The notes under the pieces: generated by a model | Seen by the model: the letters and a program-made list of their open reading frames with translations, nothing else | Database searches by the model: none | Told to the model about the DNA's origin: nothing | Origin: Sarcomyxa edulis | Lineage: Eukaryota > Basidiomycota > Agaricomycetes > Agaricales > Mycenaceae | Direction of reading: 5' to 3' | Assembly: GCA_009761415.1 (NCBI GenBank) | Contig: QUOL01000004.1 | Location: forward strand, 992,001-1,056,000 | DNA length: 64,000 bases | Program-made: the position numbers and the translations under genes | Shown: positions 14,850 through 27,059 of the stretch, in pieces | Layout of the letters: every line of letters starts with the position of its first letter | Numbering within the stretch: position 1 is the first letter of the stretch

Positions 14850-17500
14850 GTCGTCTACTTGGTCGAGATCAAATTTTTTACGAATCAAGTAGCAGGCTCT
14901 GTCCAAGAGCTATTACGTAATATTATGCGGCTAATTCCGAGTACCACGTGTTCAGTCGCCGATGTTGTAAGTCTGATTGGGTGACTTCTGTTTCTTTTGG
15001 CCGTCGCGGCCCGATCTTTCGCCACTTACTTACTGTACATTTCGTTCAAGTTTGTGACCGTGACTTCCTGGGCGGATTCAAACAATCCGACAGACTGGCT
15101 GGGTGACCGTGACCTAGGTAATTTGACAATGTTGTCAGAGGTTTTTGCAAGACTTTTGGTGGGTTTCTCCCCGGATTCAGACCAGTTTGCATCAAATATG
15201 ATTGAATTATGCATGTTTAGAGAAGATTCCATTTTTTAAGGCACATTTGGCCAACTTTTACACACCGAGAGAGCACATGACCTCTCAAATCTGTTCAACA
15301 CAAACCTCTGTTACCTGTGACCTCAGCCAGATAATTCAGGATAGGGCCGCATGCGCGGCATAGCCCGCTACCGTCCATTGAACGCAAAAGCTACTCATTT
15401 CAATCATGACCTATCAAGTGCATAACTGTCCAACGTGTCCAAAATTTTTCTGATGGTGCTATGCAAAGTCCATAAGATAGGTGTTGCATGACATTACCGT
15501 GCATGGCGCTAGTTGACAGACTACAGTCCAGACCATGCAAAGCTGTGAGGGTTATGAGATAGGTTTAGAAAATGATGTTGATGTTGGTGAACAAATTTTG
15601 CATGTCACAATGAACAATTGCTAGAAAGCAGTGTAAGCATAATGAATAGATAGCAGATAGTAAGAGAACAGCATACAACGTAGCAGAGAATACACAAAGC
15701 CATGAGGGTGCAGAACCCGGAAAAAAGCGGCCTCACTTACGGAAGATTCAACCTCACCATGTCGTCCTTCGGCAATTTGATTCTCGCGTGCATGAGCAAG
15801 TCAGTCTAAACCAAGAATATCTTGCACTGCAAGTTTTCAGAGGTATGTAGTTCCAGGATACACATAAAAACCCCAGTGTCGGCCAGGACGGTGATGGAGG
15901 CAACACAGTGTCAAAGTATGGGTGACCGAGTATGAGTGGGAAATTGAAGAATCTTAACATTGCTGATTGAAAAGAACATTCACAGAGAGAAGGACATGTT
16001 TGCGAGAGGAAAGGTAAGAAGGGGGAACATCTCAGCAGTGGATGTGTAGGGCTTATTTCGGTAGCTCTTTCCCGATCAAGTGTGGAGCGAAATCAGTGGT
16101 CACATGCATTTTAAGTTTACCCACCAAAAGTGAAAAACACACAATTTTTTATCCCTACCCCAAAACCCACTACTGAGCGGGAATTTTGTTCATTTCATCA
16201 AATTCATCAGATACCTGTGACTGTGACCCATTTGACCAATTTGTCAATTTGTCAATTGCCTTTTTGGGTGTGAGATTGCAAAATTTTGGGCAATGTTTGA
16301 CCCTTTTCCTACTGCTTTGGGCAAATATAGCATGTGATTCACATTTTATTCCGTTAGGGCCTTCCGTGACCCGTGACCAATGGACTGAATGAAATGGTAC
16401 ATTACTATTATTAGCGGTATTTTCTAAATTGGCTTTGAAAATCTACAAAATCTTGTATAACTCCTTCCACAAAGCCACAATATATCTCAGAAATTCTCTG
16501 GACATGTGTCCAAACCCCTAGGACAATCCCGTGAGGTTAGTCCACTGAATCATGAATACTTAAGTAATCTAGCGCCATTCTCAAAAGGTTTGGATAGACT
16601 TGTCGCTTGTCCGTAACATTTCTGATAGGTGAACGGAGGTAGTCATCGATCTCCTTGGTGGGATGGACTGTGGAGTTGAGTGAGACATTGCCAAAGTTCG
16701 CAGGACTTGCAACCCGCCCCAACATGTGTGGAGATTACGTAATTTAAACTCCGCTCGACGCGCCAAAACTGATGAAGATTCATCAGTTATTGGGCCTCCG
16801 CGGCGCGTCACTTGTCGTGAGTTCATAACCAGGTAAGTTTTCATACATTTTTTTTCATACAAGACTTTCAACAACAATCCTGGCGGCGGCCAGTGCGCGT
16901 CCTACCCGGACAGGGCCCTTCCCGGGGGGCGTCTGCGACGGGCCCGCTTGCTCACCAAAATCAACGGGCTTCGTGCCTCAGCCGTTTGATTTTGTCTCGT
17001 TCATTCCTAAGTCGGTACTACATCTTAATCCTATGCTTGATACATTATCACTCAATCCTAGCTCGTATGTCCTGCATTGAGTAATACCAAAACATATTTA
17101 TTATCAGGCTCTGTACAATGTAATTCTTGACTACCGAATGCCATGTGAAGTGAATCTATTGGATTTCTTGATACTTTCAAAACCTGCTAGTTTCCGATGC
17201 TCATTCGGAACTGCAGGGAGTGCAATTGGAAGGGACTGGGAAATGTGATGACAACACGCGCCCAGCATAGACAACCAACGTTCGGCCACGGGATTTCTCT
17301 TGCTTTCAAATTTCCTGCTACATGCCTAACGGTGTTGTCAATCCCGCAACCGCACTGATAGAGTCTCGTGATGCGCTTGTGTGGAATCTTTGGTCCATCT
17401 TTAGGCCCAGTAACTATACGAGAACTTGTTTCTAAGATTGAGAATTTGGACTGAACATTGCGAAGAATGAAATCGGGTATATGCAGGCCAATGTCGTTAA
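14850..17500. other. Intergenic, AT-richer, likely old repeat DNA
   Basis: No supported gene. The first ~150 bp is the eIF4B promoter. Beyond that the sequence is AT-richer than the flanking genes, with recurrent short words (gtgacc, tttgtcaattt around 15050-15120 and 16200-16380) and only short random frames. It is probably degenerate transposon-derived DNA marking the left border of the repeat island. Confidence 0.45.
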
Positions 17501-17532
17501 GAGTGCAAATGCCTCATCTGTGGTGAAAAATG

Positions 17533-18283
17533 TCAATACAAAATATTGTTCGGCGGTTGCAGGCATATGACTGCGGAGAATTGGCTTAATGGACCGGAAG
17601 GAAAAAAGATGGTACCTTGGTCGACTTTAGAATTATCGAAATAGCAGACCTCATTTCCAACAAGATCAAGATGTTCCTTCATAGCGTTTTTGCTGTCTTG
17701 GGATACACGGAGTTTCGGAGGGAGTTTTAGACGAGCATTCACATTGACACATTGAGTTTTTGGAGCATTGCTGAGGGCCTCCGTAGACGGAAAGGCAAGA
17801 GGAGGTGGCTCTTCACTGTTGGTCATGTTCATAGATTTAATTCTACTTCAAACAATAGGTTGGCCAAGTGGCGACCATCACGAAGGATGTTGGAGAGGGA
17901 ATGTGAGAGTCAGACAACGCGACCAGTCGCGAAGGTTGATGGAGGCATGGGAATATATTTGAAACCCCGCACATGTTGGGGCGAGTTGGTATTCCAAGTT
18001 GGCAAACAGTGCAAACAAAGACAAGAACAAAGGACCAGCCTATTGACAAGCATGTCAGATAAGAGAAGGGAAGAATGGCAATGAGAAGACTTACTGCATT
18101 GGACATCACAGTCTCCCTGTCAGCAGCTGCAAGGTGTTGACCTCTTGTCCTGTAGGTAGTGATGTATTCTTCCCGTGTCATATCTTTGACTGGTTTGACC
18201 CACTCAGCCTCCCCATGTCGATGGAAGTACTCGAGCTCACAGCTGTTTGTGGTATGGAAGGCGCGGCCAGAAAAAATGCCCAA
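17533..18283 (-). pseudogene. Unrecognised decayed ORF fragments, TE-island
   Basis: Two minus-strand frames (18283-17843 and 17832-17533) contain protein-like stretches, e.g. NSCELEYFHRHGEAEWVKPV and MTREEYITTYRTRGQHLAAA, then PKTQCVNVNARLKLPPKLRV. They could be exons of one gene (a donor-like GTAAGT follows the first stretch), but no complete model could be built and no family is recognised. Treated as remnants of an element-borne gene. Confidence 0.3.
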
Positions 18284-18353
18284 TCGGGCGGTTTTTAATC
18301 CCTACCTCAGAACATTGATAGCTCCCTCAATACACGTCCAATTCTTCTAAATT

Positions 18354-18653
18354 TTATTGCGTTGGATTTGCCTTGCAGGCCTCTCCCATCTCCCTCCAGT
18401 TCTGTTGAGTACATTGCACAACACGTAGCGGCATGTTGAGATTGATGGAAATCTTGGTCGTGGTGTAGCCCAGAGTATAAGCTTGGAAGATTAGAGTCTT
18501 TTTCAGGTCTTGGGAGGTGAACAAGATATCCAGTTTTCTGATGTGGCATAGTGAGCTGTAAAGCTTTGAAGGAGCTGCAGGTGCTGAGCTCAACGCGCTC
18601 AAAAGTTCGAGTCCTCGAACAATATTTCCCATGGTCCTTTTAGGCATTGCCAC
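18354..18653 (-). pseudogene. Possible transposase-type helix-turn-helix N-terminal fragment
   Basis: A 99-residue frame contains FTSQDLKKTLIFQAYTLGYT followed by TKISINLNMPLRVVQCTQQN. The layout (xSxDLKxxxI...GYxxxxIxxxLxxxxRxVxxxxxxW) resembles the N-terminal HTH of Tc1/mariner-like transposases that are frequent in Agaricomycetes. No DDE catalytic domain is joined to it nearby, so it is likely a relic. A host HTH protein cannot be excluded. Confidence 0.35.
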
Positions 18654-19261
18654 TGGTCTACGTCGAATAGGGTCTCTATTGAACTAAACCCTTCCAAAAA
18701 AGAATTGAGTGTATGGTGCACTCTGTATATACATGAAGATATATCCTAATTTTTTTGAGAGTCTCTGAATTTCTTTCGAGCTCACAAGAGTTTTGCTATA
18801 ACATGCCCGACTTTCCAAGAATTTGGCTCCCTACATTGTGTGAGGTCACCAGAAAAAAAGAAACTATACAAGAGCTGCTATTCGAAAGGACAAATAACCT
18901 GGGGTCAAAATGAGCCTGTGGTTTACAGCCGACAGTGGACCTGGGTAGGATTTTGAGCAAATTGAAAAACGGTCGGATTTTGTTGTTTCAGACCATGCCC
19001 TGCAGATTTTCAAGGCGAATCCAATGCAGTAAAATTGAATTCCAGCGTGTAACAACATCACACGGAAGGGGTTTGGGTTTGAGGTTGAAGTTTCCGCATG
19101 TAGCGCGCCAGGCAGGGAGAGCGATTGTAGTAGAATGAATGATAGCGAGGGATAATCTTTGGACCTATAGGCTTGAGTTAGAAGAGAGATAGTAATCATA
19201 AGATTTGGAGACATAGCTTAGTGACTGTGTTGCGGACAATAGCAGTATCTGCTAGAAGTAT

Positions 19262-19487
19262 TGAAGGCAAAGCACTTCAGAGAGCACTGGAGTCGAGCTT
19301 CACTGTCAAAGATATGTATATTAAGTAGAGTAAGACAACGTACCTGGAGTCAAGCTTCACTGTCAAAGATAAAGAAAGAGCAGTGAGCTGACTCCAGGGA
19401 AGGCTAAGTCATCTGAAGTAAACAATAGTAAACAAGTAAGTGGCTGAAAGCAAATATAGGCAGAGTTCTTCAGCACAAATCCCAACA
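19262..19487 (-). repeat. Solo (or relic) Ty1/copia LTR
   Basis: Closely matches the LTR at 32226-32443 over its whole length, same orientation, with TG...CA ends (tgaagg at 19262, cccaaca ending 19487). It has a few substitutions and two short insertions (for example aaagaaagagcagtgagctg at about 19370-19390). It carries the same internal duplicated 28-mer (19287-19314 and 19344-19371, one mismatch). The flanking five bases (agtat / ttgtg) do not match, so no target duplication supports a clean insertion; it may be one end of a rearranged element. In minus orientation it begins TGTTGGGATTTG. Confidence 0.8.
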
Positions 19488-19619
19488 TTGTGAGGAAGAA
19501 TGCGATGAAATTGTGGTATCTTGCCACAGCCTCTAGGATCTGCCACCTCTTAAGCAAAGCCAGAGCTGAGTGTCTACTACCTCCCCCAATTTGATGAGGT
19601 TACTGATGCAAATTACATC

Positions 19620-20928
19620 CTACAGCTCATCAAAATTGGTGATATCCGGAACGTGCACATCTGGTATACGGGAAAACTCCCACTCGAGATCCTGAAGTTT
19701 GGGACTGTCGGCAGAAACATTGGGAACAACGGGTGCGACCTTTGGGCAGTATATATCCACCCAACAAGCGAGTATCATGTGTAGCACTCCTGCAGCCGGC
19801 AGATGTTCCACGTTCGTCACGGAATCCACCACTCATGAATGCGTGTATGAATCCGTAGAAACTCCTCTGCATCGTCGACTTGGCATAAAAGTGCCAACCC
19901 CGAGTTATGGTGTTTTCCGTTGTGACTACAAAATGAATCATATTGGGTTACAAGTACCTAGAATCTGTCAGTCGACGCCAAAATGAGCATACAGCAAATA
20001 CTTACAAAACATCACCCTCATTCAACCCACTCCCATGTAACGTACTTCTCCGACAAACCTTGGCAACCGTAGGTGGGGTTCCAGGAGGTACATTGTAGAT
20101 GGTCCCGGTACCTTGCTTGTTCTGATGGCCCAGAGCTTGGTGCCTGCAGAGAATCTGCACCGTGCCCAGAGTCAGCTGACCCCGTTGTACTCCAGGCCAT
20201 GTAAGTCAAGGGGAAGGGAATTTGCCATCCCACATCTTGCGTCACTTGGTATGTGTATTGGTCAGTGGAGACAGCCCTGTGCACAAATCAGTCAAGATAT
20301 GTCTCGATTCTGAGCACCATCACTTACATCAGTCTGGCAGGATCGGTAACCCTACTGAAACCGCCGGGAATGTCCAAGACACTGACAGGAGGACCATTGG
20401 GATTTACCACAGCTCTGTAGCATTGAGCCAAAGAGCCTTAGAGACGGCATTAGCCTTGTCAGCATGGCGCCTTGACTGATCTACATAGCAATCGTTATCA
20501 CCCTAAGCAATAACAAAGGAATTCACAACCTTGCTCGAGTGTCCTACCAAAGAGCGTAGAGTCTGGATGTCAAACTGACCATCCAGCTCATGTGGTGTAT
20601 TCCTGACCAAGATGTTCCTGTGCTTCAGAATATTGCCTATCGCGCTGTCACTGCAAGCCATGTGGTCTTTGTAGGCGGTCACAAAGATTGCCAATGCATT
20701 CTCGTCATTGGGATCAAAGTCTTCCTTGGTGGCCGACTCTTGCCAATGCCGGGGCTGTCCATTAACAAAATTCCTTTGTACCGCATCCTGAAGATTGCGG
20801 ACATTCTGGAAGCCGAGCTGGCTACCAGCGCAAAACTTGTGGGGCACAATCTTTCCATTTTCTGCAAAGGGCATCAAGAGTTGGAACTCCTCGGAGTACC
20901 TGTAGTTATGTCAAGTTCAGGGCAATAG
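19620..20928 (-). pseudogene. Unrecognised degenerate protein-coding remnants
   Basis: Minus-strand frames look coding in patches but are broken. 20877-20503 reads through a block with FDPNDENALAIFVTAYKDHM and CAGSQLGFQNVRNLQDAVQR. 19941-19620 reads GWHFYAKSTMQRSFYGFIHA and, one frame over, VVDSVTNVEHLPAAGVLHMI. The latter pair, joined across a frameshift near 19835, has the spacing of a BRCT-like fold (Gly-Gly then VVxSVTNxxxL), but this is weak. I do not assign a function. Position inside the repeat island suggests an element-associated gene in decay. Confidence 0.3.
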
Positions 20929-21220
20929 ACAAATGACAGAAAACTCACAGGTGGGGGTGTTTGCCGTCAAAACAGCTGACTTTTGTTGGGTGGCTCACAC
21001 TCCTAAGAGACTGATCAGTATGTTCACGACCCAGGCTCAACCAAGATGCACTATATTTGTATCGCCAATCCAAGCTCTGATACTGATAGCAGTGTTGGGG
21101 GTGATGATGTCTTCCTCTGGCTTAGTGCCAGTGGCCTTTTGTCGCTTCAAGGGACGGTGCCTAGAGTTTCGTTTTCTCTTGCGCACATGTGGACAACAAG
21201 GCTTGTCTTTGGGTGGTGCA

Positions 21221-21252
21221 GGAGGAGGATCCTCCTCCTCCTCCTCCTCCTT
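21221..21252. repeat. Inverted GGA/TCC microsatellite
   Basis: ggaggagga is followed directly by about seven tcc units. The flanking 21253-21345 remains strongly pyrimidine-rich (ctcctgctcctgcttg-type), giving only low-complexity Leu/Ser/Phe frames. A polypurine/polypyrimidine tract inside the repeat island; no gene. Confidence 0.75.
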
Positions 21253-21661
21253 CTCGTCTCACTGCTCATTATCCAACTCCTGCTGCCTCCTCTTGTCATT
21301 TTCCTTTTGCTTCTTTTCCTTTTGCTCCTGCTCCTGCTTGAGGCACACCGTCAATGTTCATGTCTGTCTCCTGCTGACTCTGGCTTTTGTCCTGACCCAC
21401 AGTGATGCTTTCCTCCTGCACGAGGCGTATCTTCCTCTTCCAGGGCTCCGGCTCACCGTGAGGGATCAAAGTGCTGAAGAAGAAGGCGGTCTCTGTGATT
21501 TGATTTCTGCCACTCGGTGAATTCCTTGTGGAAGTTGCTGAAAGTCTCTTCCACCGATGTTGTCTGGAAAGGTAACCGGAGGAGATGTCTCCACATCATG
21601 TGCTTGACTTCGAGCAGCTGGGGTGGTTTGCAACACACCACCAAGTTTGTAATCTGTTGTC

Positions 21662-21860
21662 AAACACAGCCACATCCAATTAGATGTTTGATCTTCTCCA
21701 AGTCTCAACTCCTCCACGCTAACTACCTTCGGGTCGCCAGGGTAGAGCCCACTACCCGCCCTCTATAAGGCTCTCGTTCTCACTTTGGTTATCACTTCAC
21801 CCTTGATACACACCTTCTCGCTTCTCCCACCTAAAGATTTCCTGGCCTAGTAGCCAAGGC
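21662..21860. repeat. Dispersed direct repeat, copy A (LTR-like)
   Basis: Shares a long similar stretch in the same orientation with 23818-23985: both begin acagccacatcc, share ctccaagtctcaactcc and actaccttcgggt, and run to ccaaggcccct. Copy A contains a TATA-like ctctataaggctctcg (about 21760), as in fungal LTR promoters. A third partial copy of the ctccacgctgactacc part lies at 21872-21905. The pair may be degenerate LTRs of a ~2.3 kb element. Confidence 0.6.
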
Positions 21861-22464
21861 CCCTAGTCCCAATTCCTCCACGCTGACTACCTACGGGTTT
21901 CCGAGGTACAGATGTCCTCTTACTTAGGGTTAGGGCATTACGGTCTAGGGAATGTCCAATACAAAATGCCTGCATAATAGGGTACATTTGTAGGGCAACA
22001 GCATGTCAAGGTTCTCAAGGATGGCAGCAGCACAAAACTAGCTGAAATGAAATCAAGGTGGAGGTGCACATTTTTGAGATTGAAATTGTTGCGAGACTGA
22101 CAGGGTAATCCTGCATTGCTTCCACATTGGGGCTCCATTTATTGCTTTTGTGAGAAAGTAGGCACAAAAATGGCAAATCAGATGGTACACGTTTAAAATG
22201 GGGGGGTGGTTTGTGGAGTGTCCCTAACATGTGTAGCAATATGTGTACTGAGTCAGAATGAACCCAGGAAGGTACTTTAGTTGGGAGATAGGGCTTTCTA
22301 AACTTCAGTTTGTGACCGCTATCTCATTGCAGGCATAATCAATCAGCAGAGGGTAAGTTTCCTATGACTGTGAATCTTACAGCCTGATTGAAAATCTTGG
22401 TAGAGAATCCCTTACCTTAAATGCGAGAGCCAAATGTCGACTATACTTCCTTCATGGCTAAGAA

Positions 22465-23167
22465 TTGGGTATCGCACGGGCGATCGTAGACAAGGCAATC
22501 CTGCATGACTACCCTATACCAGATGATGAGACAGCAGATTACAAATTCGTCGATGATGATTTCAAGGCGAAATATCCACCACAGCAGGGAGAGGTCAGTC
22601 CATCTGGTGTTACAGTTAGCCCAGACACACTGACATTCCCATTTCAGGTTTCTGCGGCTACTTCGTCCCGTGAAAAAGCCGTCAGTTGGAACCATTTTGC
22701 TTTGACCCACCCAGACGAACAAAGAGGCTATTTGACGAGCCACATGGAGAGGTCAAGTCCATCTGCTCTAGCAGTTGGTCAACAAGAACTGACTGACCTT
22801 TCCATTTCAGGTTTCATGAGCTACCTCTTCCCGTCAGCAAGGCCCTGTGCCGGGAACAATGGGCTTCAGTCCACCCAGAGGAGCGATGAGGCCATTGAAC
22901 ACTGTCTCAGGAGATTCCTCTGTGGCAGTTGCAGACTTTCTATGGTCCCTCCCCATTGATCTCTCACGCTGGCACCACACCCTGAAGCTCAGGGGGTTGG
23001 GGAAGGAGGAGGAGTTATCCGCCCTCTCCAATGCTTCTCCAGAGTACCTGCAAGGTCTACTCAGAGCAGTGGTCCCGGAAATGCCAGATGCTCATCAATT
23101 TGTGTTGGTTGAGGGACTAGAAGCATATGCGGGAAATGCTCAAGGCTTGTCTGTTTTACAAAAATAA
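22465..23167 (+). pseudogene. Frameshifted ORF between repeats A and B, element-associated
   Basis: Two overlapping plus-strand frames: 22465-22959 (with IVDKAILHDYPIPDDETADY and DDDFKAKYPPQQGEVSPSG) and 22847-23167 (with VAVADFLWSLPIDLSRWHHT and SALSNASPEYLQGLLRAVVP). The second carries a helical pattern (FLWSLPIDLSxxxxxLxxxGLGKEEELxALS) that resembles the C-terminal region of gag-like proteins in Agaricomycete elements. The frame change near 22850-22960 marks a broken gene. Flanked by the repeat pair at 21.7 and 23.8 kb. Function unknown. Confidence 0.35.
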
Positions 23168-23817
23168 ACATTGTTGCAGCATGTGAGCTATATTCACTCA
23201 TAACCAAGAGTCCGTTCACAAATGTAAACGGCTGGTTGAATTGAGACTCAAGACTGTTCATGAGAAAATCTACATTCATATGGACCAATTTACAATGACA
23301 TGATCCACTTCCAACCCTATGATGCACTTTATGATGAACAAGATACACTCTATGACAAGGATGCTGACTCCACTGCTTGTTTGAACGTCGCGACCTCTGG
23401 CATCAATCTCCCGGGATCAGGTGCTAATTTACAGCTTCATCAGTTTGTACACAAAGTTGGAAATATACCTGACCTGGCACTGACAGTGAATGCAGGCCCA
23501 TGCCATGCAAAACTGTAGAAATTCCTCAACCTGAATTCACAGCAGGAGCCCTGCACCAGTAAATCATTTGAGTTAAGGAGTACTCAACAGCAGAAACCTG
23601 CATGGTGAAGGTGACATGGATGGTAGTCATAGATCGTTTTCGTAGTTGTACTCGAGACACCTCACAGCAAAAACCTGTGCAGTGAAGGTGACGTGGATGG
23701 GCGAAGGAGATTGCATCAAAATTTTCAAGTGTTCGACACCGGTTATTAATAGGACACCGGAGTTTCCCAGGGGGAAATCCGCCGCTGGTGGTCGGTTACC
23801 CCTGTGGCAATATCTTG

Positions 23818-23985
23818 ACACAGCCACATCCGATTAGAAGTTTGATTTTCTCCAAGTCTCAACTCCTTCACGCTGACTACCTTCGGGTTCCCGAGGTACA
23901 GCCTACTACATGTGCCTTATCCGCTTCTTGCTTCTCATTGATGCACACTCAAAGATTCTTGGCCCCAGCGCCCAAGGCCCCTACA
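23818..23985. repeat. Dispersed direct repeat, copy B (LTR-like)
   Basis: Partner of 21662-21860, same orientation, with scattered substitutions and a shorter middle. Ends near agcgcccaaggcccctac. See copy A. Confidence 0.6.
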
Positions 23986-25830
23986 GCGTAATATTTACAT
24001 TTGGAGGACCCACCCCATCACACAAAATGAGCACAGAAGTCGAGACAAACAAGAGCCAAGACAAACAAGATCCCCCCGTACGTCTTGGGATGATTCCTTC
24101 AATATATTCACTTACTGCCTACCATGGCAGACAAATTGGCAAACTGCTCCTCCCCACATAGTTGCATTCCCCGGAGAGCCGTACCATCACATTAGCATTT
24201 ATTCCCGTCCATTGTCCACCGTCCCAGCAGAACTCCCTCCGCCCTTCCAAAATCAAATGCGGCAGTGTGAAGCTCCGCTACCGACCACATCTTTGAACTT
24301 CAAGTCCTACTTGACCCCTGGTGTATTGGAATCCACCCCCGCTACGCATACCTGGCTTTTCTGCCCGTGACAGGACACTTTACTGGTTTATTATTTGCAC
24401 TGCTCAGGGATATTCACGTCGTCAAATTGGGCATCAACAAGTATATTCCGCATTCTGAACAGATTCGAGCCTGGAAACTATGCTGCTGGAGGTTGAGGGC
24501 AGACTCAACCAACTGGATGGAAGACTGACTATACTTTCTTCCCCTCCCCCAACACACTTTGGGTACCAAAGAACCCACAAGACCGAACATAATGCCAATT
24601 ACAGTGCATACATCTCCAGGAAGTGGTTGCACATGCTTGCAGCCAAAGTCTCGTATCTCATCCACTCACAGTCATCTTGATATAGCAAGCTCTCATGAGG
24701 ACCACAGCCTATTTCAGAAATTTTTCTAGCGCGGATCCAAGACAACTCAGATTTCACATCGACGACTGTTCCTCACGTCGGCACATTCCTCATCTTCTGT
24801 AAACTTGAGGACGAGACTAAAAGCTAACATTCCTTTGTGGATTTGGCTTGATCCATTCACGTGGTGGTGTTGCCAAAGTAATCCCGAGAAGTACAAACCC
24901 TTTTGTCTAACCTCCGAACAATTCAGAGTTCCGCCAGAAGACGCTTCACAGTGGCCCCTAGCATTGCGTCCAAAGGGGGGTGATATAACTCCCATAGCAT
25001 TAGAGAAGACCAAAACAAAACCTCATCCAGACGTCACCCCACGAGATACAGATAGCTCACAATCTCTCCCACCGACCTACATTGAAGGCACAGGTGCGCC
25101 AACCTTGTACAAGTCTGCACAACATGTCGGGGAAACATGGCAGGAGTTCTTTGCCCGAAGGGAAATAATGTGATGGCATGGATACTATTCAGTATGTTTG
25201 TGTGTAAAGGCACTAGAGAAAGTGTTGTTTGAGTGGAGGGCGGCAGAAGGAGTGCAAGGTACAGTGGAGCAAGCATGCCACGCTGGTCTAGCAATTTACA
25301 TATGAGAATCAGGAAGCTTGAAGCTTGAATGACACGTCGTCCTCACAATCAGTGTGGGCCACACTACTCAGTCAGTTTAGTGATTTACGCCCTGCAGAGA
25401 ACAATGGACAATAGAAGACTCGACCTGAATGTCAGCTTCAAAAGATGCCAGGCCTTCTGCAAAGCATCTTCCAAATAAGCCAAGTGGAAGACACCTAGGG
25501 GTGTTGACACTGAGAGGAGTGAGGTACGAGCTAAACAGGACAAGAGCGTATATTGTTGATGTTGTACTGGGGGATGGTGGTGGTAACTAGTAGATAGTAG
25601 TATGTACAGCGACGGAGGCTAAAGGTGACGGAAGCAAACAGGGACAAACACAATCTCCGATATCCGAAGTAAGTAACTGAGGGGACGGTGTTACACCAAG
25701 TTAGGTAAGTCCAAAAGTCACTGGATATATAATAAGATAGAAAGATAGCTTACTGGGCTCTTTTTCAGAATAAGAGAAGCAACAAGAGAAAGATCTCCTA
25801 TGCCTGAGCGTCTTGTATATCTCCGTTGAT
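23986..25830. other. Repeat island: degenerate sequence
   Basis: No intact gene. Plus-strand frames at 24480-24680 and 24805-25173 have protein-like patches (SAYISRKWLHMLAAKVSYLI; GETWQEFFARREIM) that suggest old element ORFs interrupted by stops. 25180-25830 shows nothing recognisable. It lies directly upstream of the DIRS-like remnant. Confidence 0.4.
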
Positions 25831-25981
25831 CTAAGATGATCGATGGTGAGAACTTGGACTCGGATCTACCCGAGGTCCCAACGAGACGCGTGTCGTCCTC
25901 AACCCATTCCTTGAATGTCCTCGTTGTTCACATCGTTCATTGCTTCAGAGCATCCTCTCTCCCCTTTTTTTGTCTGTCAAC

Positions 25982-26940
25982 ATGTCCGGAACTTCAGCTC
26001 CTCCTCCCCCCCCTTCCCAGGAAGAGGAAAACTCACTTATCAGATCTTGTCTTGGAAGCCCTTCATGCTTTTGCCCACCACACCAAGGTCAAGATGAACG
26101 AAGAAAAGACCACGAGGAACCCCTGAAAGAACGGGGCAAAAAACATCTCTACATTATAGACATCCCGGTGCTCCTCGCGCCCATAGGCAAGGAAGAAGAT
26201 ATCACCTCCGACCAATGGCAAGAAGCAGCTCACAACGTGACTCGTTTCGAGGCCGGTTTCAGCAATGGCAGCGAAGAAAGCTCATAGACCTGGCATGTTG
26301 ACCAGCATTTCGGTTGGCTATCCACCAGACTGGATTTTACTGAACAATTTACAGCCGTTATCCAGACCAACATGAAGATTTGCCTCGGATACATCACTTG
26401 CAAGTACAAGTTCAGTGCCGAACACTACGACAGACTCTACACTCAAGCCAAAAACACCATGGCCATCCTCAAAGCCGAATCTTGCCTACGCTCCCTCTTC
26501 TCCGCCTCAAGCAATGCCAACGCATCCCAATCCTCCTTCCAATCATCTTTCCGCGCGCCCCTTCCATCCCAATCATCCGCCACTCAGTCGTCTCAATACA
26601 TGGCTCCTCCCAGTGTGGCTGCCGGCTCGTCCAGAAGCTCCTTTCAAGAGAGCAGCCGGGGTAACGCTCCCCCCCGTTTGCCTCATCTGCGCCAGTGTGG
26701 GACACAGCATATACAAATGCACCCGGACCACATTCGATGACGGCAAACCAACGAAGACCTCATGCAAAGGCCGCGACATCGTAACGATCGCAGACAGCAA
26801 ATGTATCTGCAGGTCGTACAACATTCGGGGCAAGGCCTCCTCCTGCGCTCACAACAAAAAATGCATCCACGCCTGCTCCTTCTGCCTCGGTAAACATTCA
26901 GCATTCAGCTGGACCTGCAGACCCGAGCACACACGCTGAT
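25982..26940 (+). pseudogene. DIRS-like element: degenerate gag-type ORF with Cys-rich motif
   Basis: First ORF of a DIRS-type element. It starts MSGTSAPPPPPSQEEEN (25982) and is broken by a stop at 26287, then continues in other frames with YDRLYTQAKNTMAILKAESC and a Ser/Gln-rich linker. The C-terminal part (to 26939, frame of 26415) has a cysteine array: CLICASVGHSIYKC, CICRSYNIRGKASSC, CSFCLGKHSAFSWTC. The CSFCxxxHxAFSWxC ending is characteristic of this element family in mushrooms. At least two lesions separate the parts, so it is a pseudogene. Confidence 0.65.
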
Positions 26941-27059
26941 ACACAACCCCACAAAAACGCATATACCCAATCATCCGCATATACCCCATGTCCTAGCTCA
27001 TTCCCATTCTTCCTCTTGTACTCATCTAAATTACGCGGGGCCCTCTGGGCTTCTACCTC

